DNA of 64,000 nucleotides from Thermanaerosceptrum fracticalcis (GTDB taxonomy: Bacteria > Bacillota > Peptococcia > DRI-13), in NCBI RefSeq assembly GCF_000746025.2, contig NZ_CP045798.1, forward strand, positions 854,501-918,500, given 5' to 3'. Positions 46,598 to 54,578 of the stretch are shown here, piece by piece (within the stretch, counting starts at the first letter, position 1; each line of letters opens with the position of its first letter). Position numbers and translations under genes: made by a program. A model generated the notes under the pieces. That model saw only the letters and a program-made list of their open reading frames with translations, made no database searches and was not told the DNA's origin.

Positions 46598-46963
46598 CTA
46601 GATAGCCTCCTGGATACGTTCGTGTAATATTTCTACAACTCTTTCGTCCACGCCAATGTAACTGGCCAACTGGATGTCAATTTCTTTTCCCATGAGGCTT
46701 TTAACCTTCTCAATTTCTTCCGGAATATCTCTGACCATGTGGTTGCCCGGCGCCAGAAACAGGGGCACCACAATAATCCTCCCGGCACCTCTGTTGATTA
46801 ATTCCCTGACTCCCTCAGCAAGTGTTGGTGTATCAAATTCCATATAAGCAGTGGTCACCAGGGAATAGCTGTGCTTTTCCTTCAGTTTCACTGCGAATTC
46901 TTTTAAAAGTTCATTATATTCTTTACGACGGCTGCCGTGTGACAGAACGAGTATGCCTAACAT
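46598..46963 (-). CDS. cbiX: Sirohydrochlorin cobaltochelatase, short CbiX
   Basis: 121 residues, a single-domain chelatase of the CbiX-S size; such proteins work as homodimers. Seen: VLSHGSRRKEYNE with the metal-inserting His, AYMEFDTPTLAEGV and IIVVPLFLAPGNHMVRDIP with the second His. It inserts Co2+ into sirohydrochlorin, the first committed step of the anaerobic route. A role in siroheme synthesis is possible but less likely given the operon. Confidence 0.88.
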   Translation of the reverse strand: MLGILVLSHGSRRKEYNELLKEFAVKLKEKHSYSLVTTAYMEFDTPTLAEGVRELINRGAGRIIVVPLFLAPGNHMVRDIPEEIEKVKSLMGKEIDIQLASYIGVDERVVEILHERIQEAI

Positions 46964-46977
46964 ACTATTAATCCTCC

Positions 46978-47733
46978 TTAAGCAAGGTGATTTAATATTT
47001 CAGGAAAATCATGACAAACTATACCTTTGTTTTTGTCGGGCCGGGCTAGCATAATCACATGAATACCCAGGTCAAGGGCTGCGCTTATTTTGGTGTCTGT
47101 CCCTCCGGCAGCACCGCTGTCCTTGGTGAGCAACACATGGCTTTGATAGTGTTCCAATAAAGCCTTGTTCAGTTCGTGGGAAAAGGGGCCTTGCATGGCC
47201 ACAATTTCCGGGGGTTTTAGACCTAAATCCTTACAACACTTTAGTGAATTTACATCCGGAAGGACGCGAACGACCAGGCGTTTCCCCTGGAGCGCAGGGT
47301 GTGTCTTTACCTGGGGCAGCATCTTAATTCCCAGGGTACAGAAGATATTTTCCCCCAGGCTGCCCGCCAGCTGTAAAGCTGCGTCCAAATCCGGCACTCT
47401 CTGAATTAAAGGATGGGCGTGATAATCGGTAGCGGGGCGTTGATAACGGATATAGGGGATTGGGATTGCAGCGGCTACAGTCCTGGCCAGTTGGGAAATT
47501 ACCTGGGCATAGGGATGGGTAGCATCGATGAGATGAGAAACATGATAAGTCTCTATCATCTCTTGCAAACTCCTTTCTGTAAGGGGACCCATGACTACAT
47601 CGGCGGCTTCGTCCTTCTCCACCAGGCTTTTACCATATTCGGAAACTGTGGTGATCAGGACGCTGTACTGGTTTTCTTGCAGAAAACGCCCCAGCTTACG
47701 CCCGTCGGATGTTCCACCTAAGATAAGGATCAT
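46978..47733 (-). CDS. cbiJ: Cobalt-precorrin-6A reductase CbiJ
   Basis: 251 residues. Seen: ILGGTSDGRKLGRFL, LIDATHPYAQVISQLA, YIRYQRP, VRVLPD and LLTKDSGAAGGTDTKI, all CobK/CbiJ signatures. It reduces the C18-C19 double bond of cobalt-precorrin-6A. It overlaps cbiH by 4 nt. Confidence 0.93.
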   Translation of the reverse strand: MILILGGTSDGRKLGRFLQENQYSVLITTVSEYGKSLVEKDEAADVVMGPLTERSLQEMIETYHVSHLIDATHPYAQVISQLARTVAAAIPIPYIRYQRPATDYHAHPLIQRVPDLDAALQLAGSLGENIFCTLGIKMLPQVKTHPALQGKRLVVRVLPDVNSLKCCKDLGLKPPEIVAMQGPFSHELNKALLEHYQSHVLLTKDSGAAGGTDTKISAALDLGIHVIMLARPDKNKGIVCHDFPEILNHLA

Positions 47734-48503
47734 AAGCGATATCCCCTCGGAGTAATTAACTTATCATTAAACTGATAAGTCTGGGCATTACCGATAACGA
47801 CAATACTGAACATATCAATGTTTTGTTGGGTAAAATTGTGGAGATTGGCCAAAATAATTTCCTGCTCTGGGCGGTAGGCATTTTTAACGATACCTACGGG
47901 TGTGTGGGGATCTCTGTGTTTCAAGAAAGTTTCCCGTAAAAACTCAATCTGGTGAGTCCTTTTGATACTCTTGGGATTGTAGATTACCGTAACGAAATCA
48001 GCTACGGCTGCGGCTTCAATCCTTTTTTTGATGGTTTCCCAGGGCGTTAAAAGGTCACTTAAACTAATGACAGCAAAATCATGCATCAAAGGCGCCCCCA
48101 GCAAGGCCGCCGCAGCAGTAGCTGCTGTAACGCCGGGGACGACTTCCACCTCCAGGGAACTTCCCGTCGTTTTTATGAGTTCCCAAATAACACCGGCCAT
48201 ACCGTAAACCCCGGGGTCTCCACTGGAAATAACAGCCACAGTTTTTCCTGTATTTGCTTCTTTCAGGGCCATGTGGCCCCTCTCTATTTCTCTTTTCATG
48301 CCGGATCCCAGGATTTTTTTATTCTCTAAAAGTGGTTTCAGAAGTGTGAGGTAATAGTTATAGCCCACGACCACCTCTGACTCCTCTAAAGCTTTCTTAG
48401 CATGGGGGGTTAGGTGAGCCAGGTCCCCCGGGCCGGTACCAATGATATAGATTTTTCCCTGGCTACAGCTATGGTCACAGATTTCTTGATAGTTTTGGGA
48501 CAA
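47730..48503 (-). CDS. cbiH: Cobalt-precorrin-3 C17-methyltransferase CbiH
   Basis: 257 residues. Tetrapyrrole methylase fold: YIIGTGPGDLAHLTP, VVGYNYYL, ISSGDPGVYGMAG, EVVPGVTAATAAAALLGAPL and VIYNPKS. It methylates C17 and drives ring contraction. The start is a TTG at 48503 with GGAGGGTG 9 nt before it, inside the end of cbiG, giving a 94-nt overlap. The first ~15 residues (MSQNYQEICDHSC) are not conserved in the family as I know it. Confidence 0.93.
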   Translation of the reverse strand: MSQNYQEICDHSCSQGKIYIIGTGPGDLAHLTPHAKKALEESEVVVGYNYYLTLLKPLLENKKILGSGMKREIERGHMALKEANTGKTVAVISSGDPGVYGMAGVIWELIKTTGSSLEVEVVPGVTAATAAAALLGAPLMHDFAVISLSDLLTPWETIKKRIEAAAVADFVTVIYNPKSIKRTHQIEFLRETFLKHRDPHTPVGIVKNAYRPEQEIILANLHNFTQQNIDMFSIVVIGNAQTYQFNDKLITPRGYRL

Positions 48504-49516
48504 AGGATTTCACCCTCCTCTGTTGTCAATAAGGCTGCTTGTTCGGCAACTCCGGGAACCCCGATTTTTTTTTGAACAAAGGGAGAGACTTTAAGATTGC
48601 GCTCCCTGGTAACGTTTATGACATCTTCCCGGTTAACAAAATGGACTGGGCAGCCTATTCTTTTCGCTGCCTCCAGGAGACCGGGCTCATCTTTCTTTAT
48701 GTCCAGTGAGGCCAAATGCTTGATGCAGCGGGGACTTAGGTTGTTTTCCTTTAAGACCTCGTTGATGGCCTCTATGATTTGATCAGCAGGTGTTCCCCGC
48801 TTACAGCCAACGCCGATACTTAAAATTTTCGGCCGCAAATAGAGAACCGGTTCCGGTATGCCGGGCAGGACCTGCTGGGGTGTGACCACACCATGACAGC
48901 AGTTTTGGGCCTGGCCTGTATAAGGAAGCTTTTGCATGATGATTTGGGGGTTGGTTGAAGTTTCTATGTTGAGATAGGATTCATGCCAGATAAGGCATGG
49001 ATAACCTTTGAGTAAGTGCATATTGAAATGCTTGATATGAGGAAGAGGTTCTATGGACAAGGAATAGCGGGCTGCCCAGATATCAATGGCTTCAAGGGAA
49101 GCTGCATCAGTGGCCGTAGTAATCACGGGGACAGCCCCCAGGATACCGGCCACTTCCTTACATAACTCATTGGCTCTGCCCAGATGGCCGCTCAGTAAGC
49201 TGATGGCAAAACGCCCTTGCTCATCGACAACAACTATCGCCGGGTCCCGGCTTTTGTCTTTTAGGAAGGGGGCCACAGTCCGGACTACAATACCTGCGGC
49301 CATGATAAAAATGATACCCTGGTAGCGAGACCATAAGCACTGTATTTGTTCTGAAAAATTCTGCTCATAAAAGGATATGGTGGAAGTTGTACTGCCAATG
49401 ATGTTCCTTAGAGAATTCTTTACATACAATTCCATGATTTCGGGGTATTGCCCGGCTAAGTTTAAGCCCAGCCTGGCTCCGTTGGGGGTTATGGCAAGCA
49501 CAGCTATTTTCTTCAT
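48410..49516 (-). CDS. cbiG: Cobalt-precorrin-5A hydrolase CbiG
   Basis: 368 residues. Seen: IIFIMAAGIVVRTVAPFLKDK, VVVDEQGRFAISLLSGHLGRANEL, ITTATDAASLEAID and, in the C-terminal domain, SIGVGCKRGTPADQI, LASLDIKKDEPGL and VAEQAALL. It opens the ring A lactone, releasing acetaldehyde. The last ~13 residues after VAVAREK-like text run beyond the usual end, inside the cbiH start. Confidence 0.93.
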   Translation of the reverse strand: MKKIAVLAITPNGARLGLNLAGQYPEIMELYVKNSLRNIIGSTTSTISFYEQNFSEQIQCLWSRYQGIIFIMAAGIVVRTVAPFLKDKSRDPAIVVVDEQGRFAISLLSGHLGRANELCKEVAGILGAVPVITTATDAASLEAIDIWAARYSLSIEPLPHIKHFNMHLLKGYPCLIWHESYLNIETSTNPQIIMQKLPYTGQAQNCCHGVVTPQQVLPGIPEPVLYLRPKILSIGVGCKRGTPADQIIEAINEVLKENNLSPRCIKHLASLDIKKDEPGLLEAAKRIGCPVHFVNREDVINVTRERNLKVSPFVQKKIGVPGVAEQAALLTTEEGEILCPKTIKKSVTIAVAREKSISLVPARGTWLT

Positions 49517-50268
49517 GAGGAAGCCCTTCTGTATTCATGGGAGAAGCTGGGGTCATAGAGGCGCGAGAGTTCATACTCACTATCCAAAAAGGAACCTACC
49601 AGAATCAGGGCTGTTTTATTGACACCTTGCTTTTTGACTTCCTCTTCGATGGTGGCAAGGGTCCCCCGGATAATCAGTTCTTCCGGCCAGGAAGCTTTAT
49701 AGACCACGGCCACCGGTGTGGCGGGTGGGTAGGCCGTTAATAATTGAGCCACCACCTCTTTGATCATGCCGCTGCTTAAGAAAATGCACATGGAAGCCTG
49801 ATGTGTTGCTAAGCCGGCCAGCTTTTCTTTTTCCGGTACGGGGGTACGTCCTTCCAGGCGTGTTAAAATTACGGTCTGGGAAATCCCGGGTAAGGTATAT
49901 TCACTTTTGAGACTGGCGGCAGCAGCCAAAAAAGAACTAACCCCGGGAATGATCTCATAAGGGATATTTTTTGTTTCCAGGGCGTCCATCTGTTCCTTAA
50001 TGGCCCCGTAAATACTGGGATCCCCCGTATGGACACGGGCTACCGTTTGGTTATTGGCTACAGCTTCTTCCATCACCGCCAGGACCTCCGGCAGGGTCAT
50101 GGCAGCGCTATTATATACTATGGCCTCAGGTTTTCTGTGGTTCAGCACTTCCGGGTTGACCAGGGAGCCCGCATAAATAATCACATCAGCCTGGGCAATG
50201 ATTTCCTGCCCTTTTACGGTAATCAGCTTAGGGTCACCAGGCCCGGCGCCGATAAAATATACTTTCAC
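49513..50268 (-). CDS. cbiF: Cobalt-precorrin-4 C11-methyltransferase CbiF
   Basis: 251 residues. Seen: FIGAGPGDPKLITVKGQE, IIYAGSLVNPEVL, ARVHTGDPSIYGAIKEQM, IIPGVSSFLAAAASL and QTVILTRLEGRTPVP. The LTRxEGRTPxP pattern is diagnostic for CbiF/CobM. It adds the C11 methyl. 4-nt overlaps with both neighbours. Confidence 0.95.
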   Translation of the reverse strand: MKVYFIGAGPGDPKLITVKGQEIIAQADVIIYAGSLVNPEVLNHRKPEAIVYNSAAMTLPEVLAVMEEAVANNQTVARVHTGDPSIYGAIKEQMDALETKNIPYEIIPGVSSFLAAAASLKSEYTLPGISQTVILTRLEGRTPVPEKEKLAGLATHQASMCIFLSSGMIKEVVAQLLTAYPPATPVAVVYKASWPEELIIRGTLATIEEEVKKQGVNKTALILVGSFLDSEYELSRLYDPSFSHEYRRASS

Positions 50269-50978
50269 CGCACTCCCTCCTTCCTGATGATAACCAGGGA
50301 TAAATAGTCCAGGGACCGGGGGTCCAGGGACTTCAGGTCAAAGCTGATAAATTCCCCGGCCTGGCCGCAGCGTGAAACAAACACGGCTTTATTAAGTAAA
50401 CCCATTTCCTCCAGACCTGTCACGATTTCCGGAAAATTAGCCGTTACTTTCAGCAGGACCACGTTGGGATATTGGGCTAGAATCCCTTTTAACCTTTCTT
50501 TACTTACCACATGGGGAACAACCAGCAGGGGTTCAGTACCGAGGGCCAGGGGTAAATTCAGACTGGCGGCACTGGCCGTAAAGGAAGTTATCCCGGGAAC
50601 TGTTTCACACCTCAGTTCAGATACTAAAGTTTTGAGTTCCTGATAAATGTACATGCCGGTACTGTAAATAGCAGGGTCACCTATCGTAATGAAAACTACG
50701 TCTAATCCCTTTTTTAAGGGAGCAGCTACTTGTGCGGCCGCCTCTTGCCAGGCTTTTTTTAACAGCTCCTGATTGCGGGTCATGGGCATCAGCAAGGATA
50801 GGATCTGGCAGGATGGAGGTACATACTCTTTCACAATGTTGAAAGCCACACTGTCTTTTTCTTGTTTGGAATAAGGAATGGCTACTACGGCGGCTTTTTG
50901 CAGGATTTCGTAAGCTTTTATGGTCAGGAGTTTGGGGTCTCCCGGGCCCACACCCATAATATAAAATTTACCTAGCAT
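50265..50978 (-). CDS. cbiL: Cobalt-precorrin-2 C20-methyltransferase CbiL
   Basis: 237 residues. Seen: YIMGVGPGDPKLLTIKAYEI, VAIPYSKQEKDSVA, VVFITIGDPAIYSTGMYIY and TVPGITSFTASAASLNLPL. It adds the C20 methyl that is lost later at ring contraction. It overlaps cbiT by 1 nt. Confidence 0.94.
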   Translation of the reverse strand: MLGKFYIMGVGPGDPKLLTIKAYEILQKAAVVAIPYSKQEKDSVAFNIVKEYVPPSCQILSLLMPMTRNQELLKKAWQEAAAQVAAPLKKGLDVVFITIGDPAIYSTGMYIYQELKTLVSELRCETVPGITSFTASAASLNLPLALGTEPLLVVPHVVSKERLKGILAQYPNVVLLKVTANFPEIVTGLEEMGLLNKAVFVSRCGQAGEFISFDLKSLDPRSLDYLSLVIIRKEGVR

Positions 50979-51568
50979 CAGTTTCTTCCTTTCCAGGCAG
51001 AGATGATAAAAACAGGGTTTTGTGCAGCAAACATATGAATATTAGTGAGCTTTTGTATTTTGCTTACACTGACCAGGTTGACATCGAGGTTCACGGCTCC
51101 GGAACCCTCTAAGAAATGAATAGCTGTCAGGGCAGTTTCCATGGTCACCGCCGTGATGAGGAATCTTCCTTCCTCCTTAAGTTTTTGCCAAGCCTGGGAA
51201 AGAATTGTCTTTAGATTACCACCGCTCCCACCAACGATACAGACATCGGGTTGGGGCAAGGGGGAAAGGACTTCCGGTGCGGTGCCTTCGATGATTTTGA
51301 GATTTTCCAGGGAAAAACGCTGCCTGTTTTTGGCAATGAGCCCACAGGCTTCAGGATTTTTTTCAATGGCATAGACCATTCCCAAAGGGGCCATTAAAGC
51401 TGATTCCACGCTAAGGCTGCCCGTACCGGCGCCAATGTCCCAGATAACACTGTCAGGTTTAATCCGGGCCAGGGTTAAGGTGAGGATACGTATCTCCCTT
51501 TTCGTCATAGGAACCTTACTACGTTCGAAACTGTCATCGGGCAGCCCCGGTACTAATTGCTTAAACAT
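50978..51568 (-). CDS. cbiT: Cobalt-precorrin-6B C15-methyltransferase (decarboxylating) CbiT
   Basis: 196 residues, class I AdoMet fold: VPMTKREIRILTLTLARI, WDIGAGTGSLSVESAL, YAIEKNPEA and VCIVGGSGGNLKTIL. It methylates C15 and removes the C12 acetate carboxyl. In many bacteria it is fused to CbiE; here the two are separate genes overlapping by 8 nt. Confidence 0.94.
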   Translation of the reverse strand: MFKQLVPGLPDDSFERSKVPMTKREIRILTLTLARIKPDSVIWDIGAGTGSLSVESALMAPLGMVYAIEKNPEACGLIAKNRQRFSLENLKIIEGTAPEVLSPLPQPDVCIVGGSGGNLKTILSQAWQKLKEEGRFLITAVTMETALTAIHFLEGSGAVNLDVNLVSVSKIQKLTNIHMFAAQNPVFIISAWKGRN

Positions 51569-52178
51569 GAGAAATCACCAGCAAGCTCACAGAATCGGAA
51601 TCACACACTTTGTCTAAGGTGGTGGTGGTTAACCGTTCCTGGGGCGTACCCAGAGCCTCACATACCGTAACCCGGCAGTCATTCCCCAAAACGGTGGATA
51701 GTTTTTGGGCCACTAGAGAAGGCGTGTTTTTATTGTCCGTTAAAATAGCGATTTTCTGGCCGGGGGTCAGGCAGGATAAAGCATCCAGGGAACGGCCATG
51801 GAGACTGATTAAACGGGCATCGTGCCACGATTCGGCAAGTTTGGCAAAGGCCAGGGAGATAGAACTGATTCCGGGTATCACGTTTAGTTCTCCGGCAGCA
51901 AAATGTTGACGGAGATACCCCAAAAAACTATAAAAACCCGGATCACCGGAAACCAGGACACATGTTTCTTTTTCTTTATAAATACTTTTCAAATACGCCA
52001 CAACATCAGGCAAATTATTTTTCACATAAAATATCTCATGATGGGCTTCGGCAAAGTTATGTATAAAGCGTTGACCACCCACTAAAACCTGACATTTTTT
52101 GATAATCTTCAAGCCCAGGGGCAAAGTATAGTCCGGGTAACCGGAACCAGTGCCAACCACATGTAAGCGACTATTCAT
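51561..52178 (-). CDS. cbiE: Cobalt-precorrin-7 C5-methyltransferase CbiE
   Basis: 205 residues, tetrapyrrole methylase fold: VVGTGSGYPDYTLPLGLKII, VLVGGQRFIHNF, LVSGDPGFYSFLGYLR, VIPGISSISLAFAKLAESW and ISLHGRSLDAL. It methylates C5 and acts as the partner of CbiT. 8-nt overlaps with both neighbours. Confidence 0.94.
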   Translation of the reverse strand: MNSRLHVVGTGSGYPDYTLPLGLKIIKKCQVLVGGQRFIHNFAEAHHEIFYVKNNLPDVVAYLKSIYKEKETCVLVSGDPGFYSFLGYLRQHFAAGELNVIPGISSISLAFAKLAESWHDARLISLHGRSLDALSCLTPGQKIAILTDNKNTPSLVAQKLSTVLGNDCRVTVCEALGTPQERLTTTTLDKVCDSDSVSLLVISHV

Positions 52179-53268
52179 TTAATAATCCTCCTATCAGGTT
52201 GCCGGGGTCCGCTGAGCCCAGCACCTGTCCCTGGTAATTAAAAAAGATAAGAGATACGGATGCTTCCTGGAAAAGATATTTCCCAACTTTTTCAATTGCT
52301 CTGTGGGCCAGGAGCGTCCAGAATTCATTTCTTTTTTCCCACTGATCGATTAACTGTATGGCGGCCTCGGTGGTCAAGCTGTAAAAAATATCTTTAACCA
52401 GCGCTGCCGGAGCATCTAAGACGGCAGCGGCGGCAGCCATGGCTTCCAGGCGCCCGTCTCCCATGCGGTTGTGGGTATGAAAAACTCCCGCCGCCAGTTT
52501 TACTAATTTTCCGGGGTGTCCGGCAAGTATGAGCTTTCGGAATCCTTTCTCCACTGCTTGTTCCAGCATGTAGCCAAGATAATTGCTAGTGAGGCAAATG
52601 TACTCCCCAGAAAAACCAAACTGTTCAGCGCACCTTTGTCCAATTCGTCCAGGCGTCAAGACCAGGGTTTCATAACCTAAGGCTTTAATCACGTCGAGCT
52701 GGGGAGTTAAGGAAGTTTTATAAGCTTCTTCAGACATGGGATATACGATACCTGTGGTTCCCAGGATGGAGATGCCACCGATAATTCCCAGGTGGCTGTT
52801 TAATGTTTTTTTCGCAATACTTTCACCCAAAGGTACACTAATGGTAATGATGGCCCCCTTGTCAGGCGGCAAACATTTTTTTACAGAATCTATAATCATC
52901 TGCCGCGGCACAGGATTGATGGCCGGTTCTCCCACAGGGGTGGAAAGGCCGGGCTTGGTCACAATACCTACGCCTTTCCCGCCTTTTATCGTGATTCTCT
53001 CATCCGTTGTTAAAGCCACCGCAGCTTGAATCTCGCAGCCATTGGTGACATCGGGATCGTCCCCACCGTCTTTGATGACACTGTAAGTCACAAGCCCATC
53101 CGCTACACCCTTAAATTGTACCGGTATATGGAGGGGTGTACCAAGGGGCGTGGTAATGGTAACCTTCTCATATTCCATGCCGTTTAAAGCCGTCAAAGCA
53201 GCGGCAAGGGCAGCCGCCGTGGCTGCACTGCCTGTGGTAAAACCCGGCCTTAGTTTCTTCTCCTGCAT
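52171..53268 (-). CDS. cbiD: Cobalt-precorrin-5B C1-methyltransferase CbiD
   Basis: 365 residues. Seen: LRPGFTTGSAATAAALAA, VIKDGGDDPDVTNG, GVGIVTKPGLSTPVGEPAINPVP, GTTGIVYPMSEEA and LAGHPGKLVKLAAGVFHTHNR, all CbiD hallmarks. It methylates C1 after CbiG. ATG 53268 follows the cobU stop directly. Confidence 0.96.
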   Translation of the reverse strand: MQEKKLRPGFTTGSAATAAALAAALTALNGMEYEKVTITTPLGTPLHIPVQFKGVADGLVTYSVIKDGGDDPDVTNGCEIQAAVALTTDERITIKGGKGVGIVTKPGLSTPVGEPAINPVPRQMIIDSVKKCLPPDKGAIITISVPLGESIAKKTLNSHLGIIGGISILGTTGIVYPMSEEAYKTSLTPQLDVIKALGYETLVLTPGRIGQRCAEQFGFSGEYICLTSNYLGYMLEQAVEKGFRKLILAGHPGKLVKLAAGVFHTHNRMGDGRLEAMAAAAAVLDAPAALVKDIFYSLTTEAAIQLIDQWEKRNEFWTLLAHRAIEKVGKYLFQEASVSLIFFNYQGQVLGSADPGNLIGGLLNE

Positions 53269-53850
53269 TTACGACCCACTTCCGTTTGCTGCTGATTTGA
53301 GTTTCATGGGTATACCTACTGTTACTAAATATACATCATCTGCGGCCTGAGCCAGTTTCTGGTTAGCTCTTCCTACAATATCTCTGTAGGCCCTGCTGAG
53401 AGGATCCGGGGGAACCAGCCCCCAGCCTACTTCATTGGTAACAGCGATCAGGGTGATATCCGTAGTATGGACAACGTTGATTAAATTTTCTATTTCCCTG
53501 GTTATAAACTCTTCTATTTCAGTGGAAATAAATACAGCATCCTGAGGTTGGACTTTAGAAAGCAAATGATTGGCCACCAGGAGCGTGATACAATCCAGGA
53601 GCCATACCTTGTATTCCCGGTAATGGTTTAAAATAACTTTCCCCGGATTAAAAGGTTCTTCAAAAGTTTGCCAGGTATGAGAACGTCTTTCCGTATGTAG
53701 TCTAATACGTTCCTCCATTTCCTCATCCAGGGCTTGGGCTGTAGCCAGGTAAGCTACCTCTTCGGAAGCCAAATTAGCCAGGTATTCGGCGTAAGAACTC
53801 TTACCGCTGCGGGCAGCACCCGTGACCAGAATTAGGTGTCCTTTTCCCAT
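53269..53850 (-). CDS. cobU: Adenosylcobinamide kinase / guanylyltransferase CobU
   Basis: 193 residues. Seen: P-loop LVTGAARSGKSSYAEYLA, YLATAQALDEEMEERI, LHTERRSHTWQTFEEP (the guanylylated His) and VTNEVGWGLVPPDPLSRAYRD. It phosphorylates adenosylcobinamide and adds GMP. It overlaps the upstream coiled-coil gene by 19 nt. Confidence 0.95.
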   Translation of the reverse strand: MGKGHLILVTGAARSGKSSYAEYLANLASEEVAYLATAQALDEEMEERIRLHTERRSHTWQTFEEPFNPGKVILNHYREYKVWLLDCITLLVANHLLSKVQPQDAVFISTEIEEFITREIENLINVVHTTDITLIAVTNEVGWGLVPPDPLSRAYRDIVGRANQKLAQAADDVYLVTVGIPMKLKSAANGSGS

Positions 53851-54128
53851 AACTCCTCCGAAATCATATGTGTGGTACCATTCTTAAAAATGGCTTCCAA
53901 CTCTACAATTTTGCGGTTCTTTTTCATCAACCACTGGGCATAACGCTGATTATTATGCTGCAGCCTTTTATTTTCTTTTTCCAACTGGCTAAGAATCGTT
54001 CTTTTTTCTTTTTCGATTTTTTCAATCAGATTCATTAAAACCCTGCGGCTGATTCTTAAATGTTCCACCTGGTTCTCAAGTTCCTTAATACGGTTTTTTA
54101 AGCGGATGAATTCCTGCTCATTGACCAT
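53832..54128 (-). CDS. Unrecognised coiled-coil protein, first gene of the B12 operon
   Basis: 98 residues, almost entirely helical and charged: EFIRLKNRIKELENQVEHLR, then LIEKIEKEKRTILSQLEKEN and RYAQWLMKKNRKIVELEAIF. Heptad repeats are visible over about residues 5-85. ATG 54128 has GGGGGA 8 nt before it; the frame is open far upstream, but through the riboswitch terminator, so that part is not coding. It is the first gene behind the cobalamin riboswitch and overlaps cobU, so it should be repressed by B12. No enzyme motif. It may be a scaffold for pathway enzymes or an unrelated passenger. I know no characterised family. Confidence 0.75.
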   Translation of the reverse strand: MVNEQEFIRLKNRIKELENQVEHLRISRRVLMNLIEKIEKEKRTILSQLEKENKRLQHNNQRYAQWLMKKNRKIVELEAIFKNGTTHMISEELWEKDT

Positions 54129-54284
54129 TGTCGTATCCCCCTTGGAAAACATGCACTTTCTAGTATTATATTCCCAAGGGGATATTCCTAGTCTTTCCCA
54201 ATTTATGAAAACGTCCGGTGACGTAATTTTTAAAAGTTCCCCCGGAGGGGATAAAAAAGATGGAAGTTGAGTAGTAGAAATAGA

Positions 54285-54312
54285 AAAAGTCCTCTGGTTA
54301 TACCAAAGGACT
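54285..54312 (-). terminator. Riboswitch-controlled terminator of the B12 operon
   Basis: On the minus strand AGTCCTTTGG-TATAA-CCAGAGGACT followed by TTTTTC. It stands between the aptamer and the first gene, so ligand binding should stop transcription here. A second small stem (AGACCC...GGGTCT, 54344-54362) between them could be part of the switch. Confidence 0.85.
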
Positions 54313-54343
54313 GCACCCTGCTTCTTAATCCAAAGGTAACCAT

Positions 54344-54530
54344 AGACCCTACACCGGGGTCTGATTACAATCACCAGGCAGGTCTTCTGGCTCTCGGGTC
54401 ATTCTCCTCTCACGCCTTCCCTATGATGAAGCATAAGTGGCTGTATGTGAGATTTGTTACCGATTACAGCGGCGGGACCGCGCCGGATTCACACCGGTCT
54501 TCTCTTTTAAGCGATGCACCTGTGATTAAT
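54344..54530 (-). ncRNA. Cobalamin riboswitch
   Basis: The minus strand holds the B12 box AGCCAGAAGACCTGCC (54392-54377), the conserved core GACCGGTGTGAATCCGG with GCGGTCCCGCCGCTGTAA (about 54500-54465) and a 5' segment CACAGGTGC near 54525. Order and spacing fit the AdoCbl-type aptamer. It precedes a Rho-independent terminator and the 20-gene cobalamin operon, so it should lower transcription when cobalamin is plentiful. Confidence 0.95.
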
Positions 54531-54548
54531 ATGGAATTTTACCCATTT

Positions 54549-54578
54549 ATATTAACACACAATTTACTTACCGGTCAA
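54549..54578 (-). promoter_or_regulatory. Promoter of the cobalamin operon
   Basis: Minus strand TTGACC (54578-54573), 18-nt spacer, TAATAT (54554-54549), about 20 nt before the aptamer. The -35 lies within the last codons of the PHP gene. Confidence 0.6.

Noticed and set aside
46598-46963. Reading the short chelatase as a truncated gene
   Set aside because: Single-domain CbiX proteins of about 120 residues are a normal form and both metal histidines are present.
54129-54374. N-terminal extension of the coiled-coil protein
   Set aside because: The extension is read through the riboswitch terminator and has no ribosome site, whereas ATG 54128 has one.
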